NCBI RefSeq assembly: GCF_039530945.1
Contig: NZ_BAAAPC010000004.1
Location: forward strand, 1 to 64,000
Reading direction: 5' to 3'
Source: Nocardiopsis_C rhodophaea
GTDB taxonomy: Bacteria > Actinomycetota > Actinomycetes > Streptosporangiales > Streptosporangiaceae
Length of the DNA: 64,000 nt
The notes under the pieces are model-generated. The model searched no databases. It was not told the DNA's origin and saw only the letters and a program-made list of their open reading frames with translations. The position numbers and the translations under genes are program-made. Below, one piece after another: positions 17,409 through 26,610 of this stretch (positions are counted from its first letter, which is position 1; each line of letters begins with the position of its first letter).

Positions 17409-18446
17409 TCACCAGCCGAGCTGAGCCAACGCCGACCCGAAGGAGGCCGTCTCGGCCCGCGCCGCGTCCGCCGCTCCTCCAGCCACCGGTGCGGCAGGGG
17501 CGTTCCATGCCGCGGCACACAGCGCCCGCAGGGCGTCGAGCCGGTCGCCGCCGCCGGTCAATTGGAGTCGTCCCCCGTGCACCGCGGCGGTCCAGCCCCC
17601 GCAGTGCACGCCGGCGGCGTCCATGTGGATTTCGGGGTGGGCGAGATTCATCCCGGACAGGTCCCAGGCGAGATAGGAGGGGCGGCAGTGGGCTGGGGCG
17701 GTGATCAGGTCGGCGGGTGCCGTGACCCCCGAGAGCACTAGCATGCTCGCCGCCCCACGCGCGCACGCGCCTTCTATGTCGGTGTCGAGCCTGTCGCCGA
17801 CGACGAGCGGGTGGGCGGCGCCGGTGCGGATCACGCCCTCCTCGTGCAGTGGCTGCATCGGCTTGCCCGCGACGAGGGGTTCCTGTCCGGTGGCACTGGC
17901 GATCACACGGGAGAATGAGCCGTTGGCTGGGAGCATGCCGCGTTCCATCGGGGCCGTGGCGTCGGAGTTGCTCGTGATGAACAGTGCCCCTTGGGCGACG
18001 GCGAGCGTGCCCTCGCAGATGAGGTCGTAGCCGATTCGCGGCGAGTACCCCTGGATAACTGCCACCGGACGTTCGGCGGCCACCGAGACCGGCCGCATGC
18101 CCTGTCGGCGCACCGCCACACGGAGGCCCGTGTCGCCCACGACGAGCACCGGCGACCCCGCGGGAAAACGCTGGGCCACCATTCGGGCGGCGGCCTCGGC
18201 CGAGGTCACCACGTCGCCCGGTGCTGCGTGGATGTCCATCGCGGTGAGCCGTTCGGCGATCGCGGCGGGGGTACGCGAGGCGTTGTTGGTGACGAACGCC
18301 ACCCGCATCCCGGCGGCCCGGGCCTTGTCGATGGCCTCGGGAGCGGCTGGGACGGCCCGCGGACCAATGTAGACGACGCCGTCGAGGTCAACCAGTGCGG
18401 CGTCATAGACAGTGTTCAGGGGCTGGGCAGAGCCGAGCAGGGTCAT
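17409..18446 (-). CDS. HAD-IIA family hydrolase (NagD/PGP-like phosphatase)
   Basis: The protein has 345 residues. Motif I, DLDGV, is at about residues 20-24, with motif II TNNAS near 53, Lys in AGKPM and motif IV VVGDRLDTDI near 217. This is the HAD subclass IIA signature (NagD, 4-nitrophenylphosphatase, phosphoglycolate phosphatase). After the HAD core an additional C-terminal domain of about 95 residues is present, as in actinobacterial relatives near tlyA. It is the last gene of a minus-strand set SCP2-DUF1015-HAD. Confidence 0.88.
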   Translation of the reverse strand: MTLLGSAQPLNTVYDAALVDLDGVVYIGPRAVPAAPEAIDKARAAGMRVAFVTNNASRTPAAIAERLTAMDIHAAPGDVVTSAEAAARMVAQRFPAGSPVLVVGDTGLRVAVRRQGMRPVSVAAERPVAVIQGYSPRIGYDLICEGTLAVAQGALFITSNSDATAPMERGMLPANGSFSRVIASATGQEPLVAGKPMQPLHEEGVIRTGAAHPLVVGDRLDTDIEGACARGAASMLVLSGVTAPADLITAPAHCRPSYLAWDLSGMNLAHPEIHMDAAGVHCGGWTAAVHGGRLQLTGGGDRLDALRALCAAAWNAPAAPVAGGAADAARAETASFGSALAQLGW

Positions 18447-18613
18447 GAGTCAACCAGTTCGTCGTGTCCGTCGAGTGTGGTGGTGGCATGGGTGGGACCG
18501 GGCGCCGGTCGCGGATCCGGCATGGCGGCACACGGGTGCTATGACGCTCGTCCTCCGCCCGTGAAACGCGATCGGGGCCGCCAGCTCTTCCCCGCGCGGC
18601 AGCGGGTACCGGG

Positions 18614-19981
18614 TCATTCCAGATGCCGCATGACCAGTCCAGTCCGTGGTTTGGGGCCGAAGGAGGTGGACTTACGCGGGGTGAGCTCCCCGCGCGCGGT
18701 CACAGCGTAGACGTCCTCGATACGAAGTTCCGGAGCCAGCACGGCGGTATCGATTCCGGGCCGTGCTGCCTCGACCGCTTCGGCCGGGTCGTCGTGGACC
18801 AGGTCGATTCGGCCGTTGTCGACCTCCCACAGAGGGCAGAGGAGGTGTTCGAGGGCGGCGGTGGGCAGCATCCGCCACTCGGCGGATCGGTTCGGAGCGA
18901 CCGCCGCGAGGTGCTCCGGAGTGAAACGGTGCAGCAGGTAGGAGGCGTCGTCACCAGGTCCGGCGAGCAGCAGAGCGGGACCGTTGCCTGCCTCAAGGCG
19001 GAGCCGCTTCATCGCCGCGCTCACGTCGCCCGGCCCGGTGACCGGCTCGGAGAGCCGTTCGACCTCGGCGACTTTCGAGGCGCGACGGGCGGCCGCGTGG
19101 ACGTCGATATCGCGCACGACGCGATGGATGGCGCCCAACCGGGGAGGTGAGGAGTCGGAGTCGACCAACATGGCCAAGCCGTGCTCCCATGGCCCGGGAC
19201 CGGGTCTCTCGGAGCGAAGCCGCTGGTAGGCGGCGTAACGGTGGTGACCATCGGCGATCAGTGCCGTGCGCGTGGCCAGGTCCGCGGCGATGTCGGCGTG
19301 AACGGCCGGGTCGTCAATGGCCCACAGACGGTGCGTGATCCCGTCGCTGGTGACCGTGTCCACCAAGGGTGTGGTCCCGCTGTCCGCGGTGGCCTCGGTG
19401 GCGAGCGTGGCCGCGCCTCGCGCCTCGCCGGTGCCGCCCTGGTAAAGGAGGAAGATCGGCTCAAGGTTGGCTCGGGTCGTGGCCATCAACCGGGCACGGT
19501 CGGCGACCGGGCCCGGCGCGGTGTCTTCGTGTGGCCGAACCGCTCGCCCGTTGGGTGGCGGCAGCCGAAGAGCTCCGATGAGGCCACGTTGGCGCTCCCC
19601 CGTGGGCGAGGTCTGCTCGTAGACGTAGATCACGGGAGCGGCGTCGCGCACCAAGACCCCGTTGTCGATCCAGTTCCGCAGCGTATGAGCCGCCGCCTGG
19701 TACCGGTCCGGGCCGGTGAGCTCCAGAGCGGAGGGGATGAGCCCGGACGCCGATTCCGCGTCGACACCGACGGGAGGGGCGGTGAGCCGCATGGCGTTGT
19801 GCGGCTCCGCGCGCATCATGTCGAGGAAGGATCCCGCGTCCACGACGTCATAGGGCGGGGCCAGCGCGAGAGCCAGGTTGAACGCTGGGGAGTCGATCAG
19901 CGCCCCGGCGTCACGGGTGGCATAGCGCAGGCCGCGCAATGGCGCCAGTTCAAGGGCATCAGTGCCCGCATCTCTCCGCAC
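18614..19981 (-). CDS. DUF1015 family protein
   Basis: The protein has 455 residues and matches the DUF1015 family by the opening LAPLRGLRY, the PPYDVV segment, the GLIGALRL strand and the strongly conserved ADGHHRYAAY motif near residue 243. The family has been named SerC-like, but its biochemical role is not established. The start is GTG 19981 without a clear ribosome site. It is 42 bases downstream of the SCP2 gene on the same strand, and so probably co-transcribed. Confidence 0.8.
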   Translation of the reverse strand: MRRDAGTDALELAPLRGLRYATRDAGALIDSPAFNLALALAPPYDVVDAGSFLDMMRAEPHNAMRLTAPPVGVDAESASGLIPSALELTGPDRYQAAAHTLRNWIDNGVLVRDAAPVIYVYEQTSPTGERQRGLIGALRLPPPNGRAVRPHEDTAPGPVADRARLMATTRANLEPIFLLYQGGTGEARGAATLATEATADSGTTPLVDTVTSDGITHRLWAIDDPAVHADIAADLATRTALIADGHHRYAAYQRLRSERPGPGPWEHGLAMLVDSDSSPPRLGAIHRVVRDIDVHAAARRASKVAEVERLSEPVTGPGDVSAAMKRLRLEAGNGPALLLAGPGDDASYLLHRFTPEHLAAVAPNRSAEWRMLPTAALEHLLCPLWEVDNGRIDLVHDDPAEAVEAARPGIDTAVLAPELRIEDVYAVTARGELTPRKSTSFGPKPRTGLVMRHLE

Positions 19982-20023
19982 GTTTGGACGATACCCACCG
20001 TGAACCGATGATCCGTGATCGGA

Positions 20024-20386
20024 TTAAAGCAATTTGCGCATCCGCATCAGGTCACTGAAGCTCGCGTCGATCTTCACACGACCGGAGAACAACGCCTTGC
20101 TGAAGTCCAACCGGTCCTCGGCGAGGGCCACGAGGTCGTCACCGGAGGCAGTGATGCGGACCTGCGCGCGGTTGCCGGGGGTGCCGGCGTCGCGCGAGGT
20201 GACATCCTCCAGGCCGTTCTGGGTGAGCCGCATGTCGAACACGGTGTCCAGGTCGCGAACCGTGACGCTGATCGTGCGCTCCACGATGTGTTTGCGCCGG
20301 TCGGCCTCGTCGACCTCCATGATCCGGTCCGAGACTTTGTCGATCGCGTTCCGGCAGTCTTCAACGCTGGTCATGCGCTCCATCAT
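20024..20386 (-). CDS. SCP2 sterol-binding domain protein
   Basis: The protein has 120 residues. A single SCP2-type lipid-binding fold is suggested by the ITASGDDLVALAEDRLDFSKALFSGR-like order (residues about 78-103), where the last helix follows the GRVKIDAS strand. Such small proteins are assumed to bind lipids. The exact start among three closely spaced ATG codons (20386, 20383, 20374) is unsure. It is the first gene of the minus-strand SCP2-DUF1015-HAD set, divergent from the coiled-coil gene at 20553. Confidence 0.7.
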   Translation of the reverse strand: MMERMTSVEDCRNAIDKVSDRIMEVDEADRRKHIVERTISVTVRDLDTVFDMRLTQNGLEDVTSRDAGTPGNRAQVRITASGDDLVALAEDRLDFSKALFSGRVKIDASFSDLMRMRKLL

Positions 20387-20552
20387 GCCCCACGCCGCCG
20401 CGCGCGAAAGTACCGCGGGGTGGGAGAGGCATCACACAGAGCACGCATAGCGTGCGGGTTTCGCTCCACGTGCGGGGCCGGTCCCGGTAGCGTTGTCGCT
20501 TGGTCCCCTCGTCGCTTAGTCCGACCGGTCACTCACTGAGGAGCACGTCACG

Positions 20553-21536
20553 ATGGTCGTGGAAGCGGTTCGCACGTATCTCGATGCCGCCAGTGGCCTT
20601 ACCGAGCTGACCCGCAAGCGCGCGGTCGCGGCCGCCAAGACGCTGCTGAAGGCTAACGACGACCGCGCCGCCAGCACTGCCGACGCTGGCGGTTCCGCGG
20701 CCGGACCAGGACGGGTGGGGCAGAACATCCAGACGCTCGCCACCGAGCTGATGGAGACGAACGACGCCAACCGCCAGGCACTGGGCGACCTTGTGCAGGC
20801 GGAGGTAGAGCGGGCACTGGAGCGCCTCGACCTGGTCCGCCGCTCCGACTACGAGCGCTTGGCTCGCCGAGTCGCCGAACTCGAGCGCAGACTCGCCGCC
20901 CAGCGTCCCCCCGCACAGCCGGCCCAGACCCCGGTCCGGGCGGCAGTTCAGCCCGCCGCTCCGGCGGCCGTTCCGTCTCCAGCGCAGGTATCAGCCCCGG
21001 TCGCTTTCCATGCGACGGCCCCCGCTCCGGCCGCGGCGGTGTACCCGGCTTCCGCGGCACCTCCATTTCCGATAGCGGCTCCGGCTCCGGAGGTGGCTTC
21101 GGCACCAGGGGCGTTCGCCGAGGCGAACCGCCAACCGGCCGCCGAGGCGGCCACGGAGGCGCCGACCGCCGAGAAGGGCTCCGAACAGCCCAGCTCGCCT
21201 GGGAAGAGCGAAGCGGTGCAGGCCGAGGCCGCAACCGCGGCGACGCCCGAGGTCGAGCAGAACGCCGAGCAGGACACCGAGCAAAAGCCTGAGAACAAAC
21301 CTGAGACGGACCCAGGGGGCGATCAGACGACCGCGGCTGAGGGCAAGAAGGCGGCCGGGGCGAAGTCGGCGAAGACCCAGAAAGCCACCCAGCAGAGCGC
21401 GGGTAAGACGTCGACGAGTAAGAGCAAGAGCACAAGCTCGCGCACCCGTTCCACGTCCGCGAACAAGACCGGAACAAAGCGAACGGGAAGCCGGTCGAAG
21501 AACGCCACCGCCCCCAAGAAAGGCGAGCAGAAGTGA
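20553..21536 (+). CDS. Phasin-like coiled-coil protein with histone-like tail
   Basis: The protein has 327 residues. Residues 1-35 and 50-118 are helical with heptad patterns (a YLDAASGLTELTRKRA start and a RRVAELERRLA end), resembling phasin or accessory proteins. A long Ala/Pro/Glu-rich linker follows. The last 65 residues are Lys/Ser/Thr-rich like a histone H1 tail (KTSTSKSKSTSSRTRS). The combination suggests a scaffold that may bind nucleic acid, but no function is shown. Its stop overlaps the start of the next small gene by 4 bases. Confidence 0.65.
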   Translation: MVVEAVRTYLDAASGLTELTRKRAVAAAKTLLKANDDRAASTADAGGSAAGPGRVGQNIQTLATELMETNDANRQALGDLVQAEVERALERLDLVRRSDYERLARRVAELERRLAAQRPPAQPAQTPVRAAVQPAAPAAVPSPAQVSAPVAFHATAPAPAAAVYPASAAPPFPIAAPAPEVASAPGAFAEANRQPAAEAATEAPTAEKGSEQPSSPGKSEAVQAEAATAATPEVEQNAEQDTEQKPENKPETDPGGDQTTAAEGKKAAGAKSAKTQKATQQSAGKTSTSKSKSTSSRTRSTSANKTGTKRTGSRSKNATAPKKGEQK

Positions 21537-21724
21537 GCGACCAGCCCGAGGATGACGCTGCGGCAGACCTCGCGAAGCAGACACTGGACGGCACCCGTCA
21601 GCGCCTCGCTGACCTTGACAGCCTGCCGATCTCTGAGCACGTCGCCGTCTTCGACCAGCTCCACCGCGACCTGAGCACGGTGCTGAACACCATTGACCAG
21701 CAGGAGGATCAGGGAAGGGCCTGA
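21533..21724 (+). CDS. Small conserved-type hypothetical protein
   Basis: The protein has 63 residues, is acidic and helical, with no membrane segment. GTG 21533 overlaps the preceding stop (GTGA), which indicates translational coupling to the phasin-like gene. Small proteins of similar length sit at this place upstream of tlyA in other actinomycetes, from general knowledge. No known domain is seen. Confidence 0.65.
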   Translation: MSDQPEDDAAADLAKQTLDGTRQRLADLDSLPISEHVAVFDQLHRDLSTVLNTIDQQEDQGRA

Positions 21725-22318
21725 GTCGTCCCGCCTTGACCGCCGCGCGGTGGAGCGGCTGCCGCCGAAGGGGCCGCATGCCGGGCATCGGCGTAGGAAA
21801 CACCACACGCCACCGAGGTCGCCTCGTCATTGCGGGGACGGTTCGTCGGCGTCCAGCGAACTGGGGGCTGACCGGCGTCGGCGCCGCGCACGCTCCGGGG
21901 AGCTGGTTGATGTGCTTCCAACGTGAACAAGTGCCCCCTGGGGCCCGCAGAGGCGGGGAGGGGCTGGCAGGACACTCGCCGGGCACACGCGCTCGTACGC
22001 GCCTCGCCCGCACAAAGATGGTCCCGTGGCGGACCCGAACGGCCGGGGTCGGCGCTGCGCCGCCGAGGCTCGAAAAAGGGCGGCTCTCCCGATACAAGCG
22101 CGGATCTGACGAGAAACCTGGGGACACATCGGAGTACGCAACGGTCCGGAATGCGGTCAGCGCACGAGGAACGGGGCTCTCCGCCCCCACATGCGCCGCA
22201 TGCGTCCGAAGGGGAGCAGGGGGTGGGCCCATCGCCTGCGGGATGATCGGTCGGTCCGCTGGCGCGGGTATCGTCACAACGCAGGATTTCTCTAGCGGAT
22301 AGGCGCCTGACCTTCACT
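21725..22318. other. Intergenic region before tlyA
   Basis: 594 bases in which I see no gene, repeat or recognisable RNA element. Open frames on both strands have no ribosome sites or family motifs. The tlyA promoter must lie here or further upstream. Confidence 0.5.
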
Positions 22319-23119
22319 ATGGCCAAGAGAGCCCGGCTCGATGCCGAACTGGTCCGTCGTGGGCATGCTCGCTCACGCGGGCACGCCGCTGAACTCATCG
22401 ACAGCGGGTGCATCCGCGTCAACGGCATGGTGGCGACGAAACCCGCGACCCAGGTGGGGACTGATCAGGCGATCGTCGTGAAGGTTCCCGATGAGGAGCC
22501 CGCCTACGTCTCGCGTGGTGCGCACAAGCTCGTCGGGGCGCTTGACGCGTTCGGGATCGATGCCAAGGGCCGTCGTTGCCTTGACGCGGGGGCGTCGACC
22601 GGCGGCTTCACCGACGTTCTCCTGCGCCGCGGCGCCGCTCACGTTCTCGCCGTCGATGTCGGGTATGGGCAGCTCGCCTGGTCTCTGCGCAGTGATGACC
22701 GGGTGCGGGTCGTAGAGCGGTGCAATGTCCGCGACCTCACGCCGGAGTTGGTCGGTGAGCCGCGCCCCGACCTGGTCGTAGGCGACCTGTCGTTCATCTC
22801 GCTCAAGCTGGTGCTTCCTCCCCTGGTGAACTGCGTCGCGCCCGACGCCGACTTCGCGATGATGGTGAAGCCGCAGTTCGAGGTGGGCAAGGAGCGGGTC
22901 GGCGCCGGAGGCGTGGTGCGCGACCCCGACCTGCGCGCCCAAGCGGTGCGTGAGGTTGCCGAGCACGCGGCCACGCTCGGCCTTGGGACCAAGGCCGTGG
23001 TCGCCAGTCCACTCCCCGGGCCGTCCGGCAACGTCGAGTACTTCCTCTGGCTGCTAGCCGGGGCCCCGTCCCTCGATGAGGAAGTGCTGCGGCGCGCCAT
23101 CGAAGAAGGGCCGCGGTAA
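22319..23119 (+). CDS. tlyA: TlyA rRNA 2'-O-methyltransferase / hemolysin-A family
   Basis: The protein has 266 residues. An S4 RNA-binding domain (about 5-62) is followed by an FtsJ-like methyltransferase with SAM motif DAGASTGGF (89-97). The catalytic tetrad expected in mycobacterial TlyA is visible as K70, D156, K184 and E240. That enzyme methylates 16S C1409 and 23S C1920 (E. coli numbering), the modifications that confer capreomycin sensitivity. It is followed by nadK and recN, the standard actinobacterial order. Confidence 0.95.
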   Translation: MAKRARLDAELVRRGHARSRGHAAELIDSGCIRVNGMVATKPATQVGTDQAIVVKVPDEEPAYVSRGAHKLVGALDAFGIDAKGRRCLDAGASTGGFTDVLLRRGAAHVLAVDVGYGQLAWSLRSDDRVRVVERCNVRDLTPELVGEPRPDLVVGDLSFISLKLVLPPLVNCVAPDADFAMMVKPQFEVGKERVGAGGVVRDPDLRAQAVREVAEHAATLGLGTKAVVASPLPGPSGNVEYFLWLLAGAPSLDEEVLRRAIEEGPR

Positions 23120-23503
23120 GGGCGGTACGGACGATAGGGGCGGTGGTGAGGGCGACGCCCGTCACCGGCGCCTGCGGTGGGAGGGTCCGCGTGGCCGCGA
23201 CCCGTGGCGAGGAGGCGTGGGTCGGCCGCGTGGCCCAGCGCAGCTGCCTGGCGCCCCCGCGTTTTCCCTGCTCCCCCCTGTGGCGGGGCGCCTTTGCCGC
23301 TCCGCCACCTGCGACAGGGAACAAGACACGCGCGCCGAATCGTTCTCCACAGGTGGCGACATGGCCGTGACGGCGGACGTTCCGTGCGCGGGGGCGGTGC
23401 TCGGATTGGGCCACGGGCACCCTCGGGTTCGTTGTAACGTGACCCGGCCGGGGGCGCAGCGGCTCCCGGATCGGGGGCCGAAACGGTGACGAGAGGATCT
23501 TCC
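23120..23503. other. tlyA-nadK spacer
   Basis: 384 bases with no recognised gene or regulatory RNA. CTCCACAGG near 23344 and the GC-rich surroundings show nothing assignable. The nadK ribosome site GAGAGGA lies at its end. Confidence 0.5.
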
Positions 23504-24475
23504 ATGACCAGCGCGGGTCAGGGCGGCAGCGGGGTGGCTGGGGCAGAGGGCCGGTCGGACCGCAGTGTGCTGCTGCTGGTACACACGGGGCGTGCCGCCG
23601 CGATGCGCAGCGCCAAGCTGGTCCATCGCAGCCTGACCCAGGAAGGGCTGACGGTCAGGATGCCTTCCGCTGAGGCCGACGACCTCAAGCAGGCCGGATA
23701 CGAGCTCGACCCGATCGAGGTAACGCGCGGCCCGGACACCGCCGATGGCGCGGAGCTGGTCATGGTGCTCGGTGGGGACGGAACGCTGCTGCGAGCCGCG
23801 GAGATCGCCCGTCCCGCCGGAGTGCCTGTCCTCGGTGTCAACCTCGGCCACGTCGGCTTCCTTGCCGAAGCCGAGCGGGAGGACCTGAACGAAACCGTAC
23901 GGGCCGTCGTCGACCGTGCCTACGAGGTCGAGGAGCGGATGACCCTCGACATCGCCGTCTACAACAGTGGCCGCGACGGCGGCGCACCGCCGATCCACAA
24001 CTGGGCGCTTAACGAAGCCACCTTGGAGAAGTCCACCTCCGGCCGGATGCTGGAAATGGTGTTGGAGATCGACGGCCGCCCGTTGTCGCGCTGGGGCTGC
24101 GACGGCGTGGTCTGCGCCACACCCACTGGTTCCACCGCGCACGCCTTCTCCGCTGGGGGCCCCATCGTGTGGCCGGAAGTGGCGGCGCTGTTGGTCGTGC
24201 CGATAAGCGCGCACGCCCTGTTCGCCCGGCCTGTGGTCGTCTCCCCGGATGCCACCATTGCTCTCGAAGTCGTACCGGACACGACCACGGGCGTGCTCTG
24301 GTGCGATGGACGCCGTATGGTCGAATTGCCCCCAGGGGCACGGATCGAGGTAACGCGTTCGGATGTGCCGGTTCGTCTGGCGCGTCTGCAGCGGCCGCCG
24401 TTCACCGATCGGCTGGTCGCCAAGTTCGGCCTCCCGGTCGCCGGATGGCGCGGCCGTAGCGAGCGCGACCTGTAG
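23504..24475 (+). CDS. nadK: NAD kinase
   Basis: The protein has 323 residues. It phosphorylates NAD to NADP. The GGDGT motif is at residues 90-94, with NEA (NWALNEATLEK) near 174 and the Gly-rich TPTGSTAHAFSAGGP near 210, all characteristic of NAD kinases. ATG 23504 has GAGAGGA in front; a GTG at 23486 would add six residues. It lies between tlyA and recN. Confidence 0.95.
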   Translation: MTSAGQGGSGVAGAEGRSDRSVLLLVHTGRAAAMRSAKLVHRSLTQEGLTVRMPSAEADDLKQAGYELDPIEVTRGPDTADGAELVMVLGGDGTLLRAAEIARPAGVPVLGVNLGHVGFLAEAEREDLNETVRAVVDRAYEVEERMTLDIAVYNSGRDGGAPPIHNWALNEATLEKSTSGRMLEMVLEIDGRPLSRWGCDGVVCATPTGSTAHAFSAGGPIVWPEVAALLVVPISAHALFARPVVVSPDATIALEVVPDTTTGVLWCDGRRMVELPPGARIEVTRSDVPVRLARLQRPPFTDRLVAKFGLPVAGWRGRSERDL

Positions 24476-24605
24476 TCGGACGGCGCCCCCCGCCGGAGAA
24501 CGACCCGGATCCGGGTCCGCAGGCGAACATCGATGACGCTGGACGGACCTGGACGGACGCTTCAGGGTGGGCGGCACACCAGTGGTGGGAGCAGGAGAGG
24601 GTTCG

Positions 24606-26306
24606 GTGCTCGAAGAAGTTCACATCCGCGGTCTCGGCGTCATCGATGACGCCGTACTGGAACTATCTCCGGGGTTCACCGTGGTCACGGGTGAGACCGG
24701 TGCCGGGAAGACCATGGTGGTGACCGGATTGGGATTGCTCTTCGGTGGGCGCGCCGACCCGCAGCGTGTTCGGCCCGGCGCCGATCGCGCCGTCGTGGAA
24801 GGGCGCCTCACTGTGCCCACCGACGGCCGCGTCGCCGACCGCGTCGCGGAAGCCGGCGGCGAACTGGACGACGACATCCTCATCCTCACCCGCATGGTCT
24901 CCGCCGAGGGGCGCTCCCGCGCCACGCTCGGCGGCCGGTCGGCGCCGGTGAGCCTGCTCGCCTACCTCGCCGATGACCTCGTCGCCGTGCACGGGCAGTC
25001 CGACCAGCAGCGGCTTCTGCGCACCGACCGCCAGCGCGCCGCACTCGACCGCTACGCGGGGGCCGAGCTGAGCGCGACACTGAAGTCGTATGTCGCCACG
25101 TACCGCCGCCACCGTGAGATCGCCGAGGCGCTCGACGAGCTCACGACCCGCGCGCGGGAACGCGCGCAGGAAGCCGACATGTTGCGCTTCGGCGTGGCGG
25201 AGATTGCCGCGGCCGAGCTGCAGCCCGGCGAGGACGCCGAGCTGCTCGCCGAGGAGAGCCGACTCGCCCACGCCGACGCGCTCCGCGTCGCCGCCACCAC
25301 CGCGCACGAAGCGCTCACGGGTGATCCTGCGGCCGATGTGCAGGCCGACGTGGTGGGTCTTCTCGCCGCCGCCCGTGGGTCGCTGACCGCCGTGCGCGAG
25401 CACGATCCCGCGCTTGCCTCGGTCGCTGACCGGCTCGACGAGGTCTCCTACGTGCTCAGCGACGCCGCCACCGAACTGGCCTCGTACGCGGAGTCGGTGG
25501 AGGCCGACCCGGCCCGCCTCGCGGCCATCCAGGAGCGCCGGGCGCTGCTCACCCAGCTGTCCCGGAAGTATGGCGAGACCACCGATGACATTCTGGCCTG
25601 GGCCGAGGATGCCACCAAGCGGCTGGCCGAGCTGGAGAGCGACGACGACCGGATCGACGAGCTCCGCGCCGAACAGGCGGAGGTCAAAGCGAGTCTCGAT
25701 GAGCTCGCCGCCGACCTCACCCGGATCCGGACCGAGACCGCCGAGCGGTTCGGCGCCGCAGTGACCGAGGAGCTCACCGCCCTCGCGATGCCCCACGCGC
25801 GCGTCACCGTGAAGGTCACGACCGGCGACGAATTCGGTCCGCACGGGCGCGACGACATCGAGCTCCTGCTGGCCCCGCATCCCACCGCCCCGCCGTTGCC
25901 GCTGGCCAAGGGCGCGTCCGGTGGTGAACTTTCGCGGGTCATGCTCGCCATCGAGGTCGTGTTCGCGGGCGCCGACCCCGTCCCCACGTTCGTCTTCGAC
26001 GAGGTCGATGCCGGTGTGGGCGGCAAGGCGGCGGTCGAGATCGGTCGTCGGCTGGCCCGGCTGGCCCGACGGGCCCAGGTCATCGTCGTTACCCACCTAC
26101 CGCAGGTCGCGGCGTTCGCCGACAACCATCTCGTGGTGGAGAAGTCCAACGAGGGGACCGTCACCGAGAGCGGCGTGATGCGTCTCGACCGGGGCGGCCG
26201 GACGCGGGAGCTCTCCCGGATGCTCGCGGGCCTGGAGGACTCCGAACTGGGGCGCGCGCACGCTGAGGAGCTGCTCACCATCGCCGCCGCTGACCGCGCG
26301 TCCTGA
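24606..26306 (+). CDS. recN: DNA repair protein RecN
   Basis: The protein has 566 residues and is SMC-like. Walker A GETGAGKT is at 29-36, coiled-coil arms span about 160-370, the ABC signature KGASGGELSRVMLAIE is near residue 437 and Walker B (TFVFDEVDAGVGG) near 460. RecN takes part in double-strand break repair by recombination. The GTG start 24606 follows AGGAGAG. It is the third gene of the tlyA-nadK-recN block. Confidence 0.95.
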   Translation: MLEEVHIRGLGVIDDAVLELSPGFTVVTGETGAGKTMVVTGLGLLFGGRADPQRVRPGADRAVVEGRLTVPTDGRVADRVAEAGGELDDDILILTRMVSAEGRSRATLGGRSAPVSLLAYLADDLVAVHGQSDQQRLLRTDRQRAALDRYAGAELSATLKSYVATYRRHREIAEALDELTTRARERAQEADMLRFGVAEIAAAELQPGEDAELLAEESRLAHADALRVAATTAHEALTGDPAADVQADVVGLLAAARGSLTAVREHDPALASVADRLDEVSYVLSDAATELASYAESVEADPARLAAIQERRALLTQLSRKYGETTDDILAWAEDATKRLAELESDDDRIDELRAEQAEVKASLDELAADLTRIRTETAERFGAAVTEELTALAMPHARVTVKVTTGDEFGPHGRDDIELLLAPHPTAPPLPLAKGASGGELSRVMLAIEVVFAGADPVPTFVFDEVDAGVGGKAAVEIGRRLARLARRAQVIVVTHLPQVAAFADNHLVVEKSNEGTVTESGVMRLDRGGRTRELSRMLAGLEDSELGRAHAEELLTIAAADRAS

Positions 26307-26610
26307 CCCCGCGGCAGCGTCGGGGATCCCGGGGTAACCTCCCACCTCCTTCTTCCTTTCCTTTCGTTTTCTCCTTTCCCGCCGCGCATGGTGGACTTCG
26401 CTGCCCGCTTTCCGGATCCGACCCGGCATTCTGTTCTGGTCAATCCGGGCGGTGTGGCGGTGTCCCCTTCCGGCCATCAATTCGTCACCTGCGCCTCGTT
26501 TACACCCTGGTGAGCACGGGAAACATGCCCGGAACGACGCTGGTGTGGTGAACACGCCGTGTACTCGCCGTTATAACTATTCCGGAATCGGCTCTGGCAG
26601 GATGCGAGCG
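26307..26610. other. recN-steA spacer with pyrimidine tract
   Basis: No gene seen. A pyrimidine-rich run, CCTCCCACCTCCTTCTTCC followed by more C/T to about 26380, starts near 26338. TTATAACT near 26571-26578, 33 bases before steA, resembles a -10 element. Confidence 0.5.

Noticed and set aside
21736..22302. Open frames in the 594-base gap before tlyA
   Set aside because: No ribosome site and no recognisable motif; composition like antisense or noncoding GC-rich DNA.
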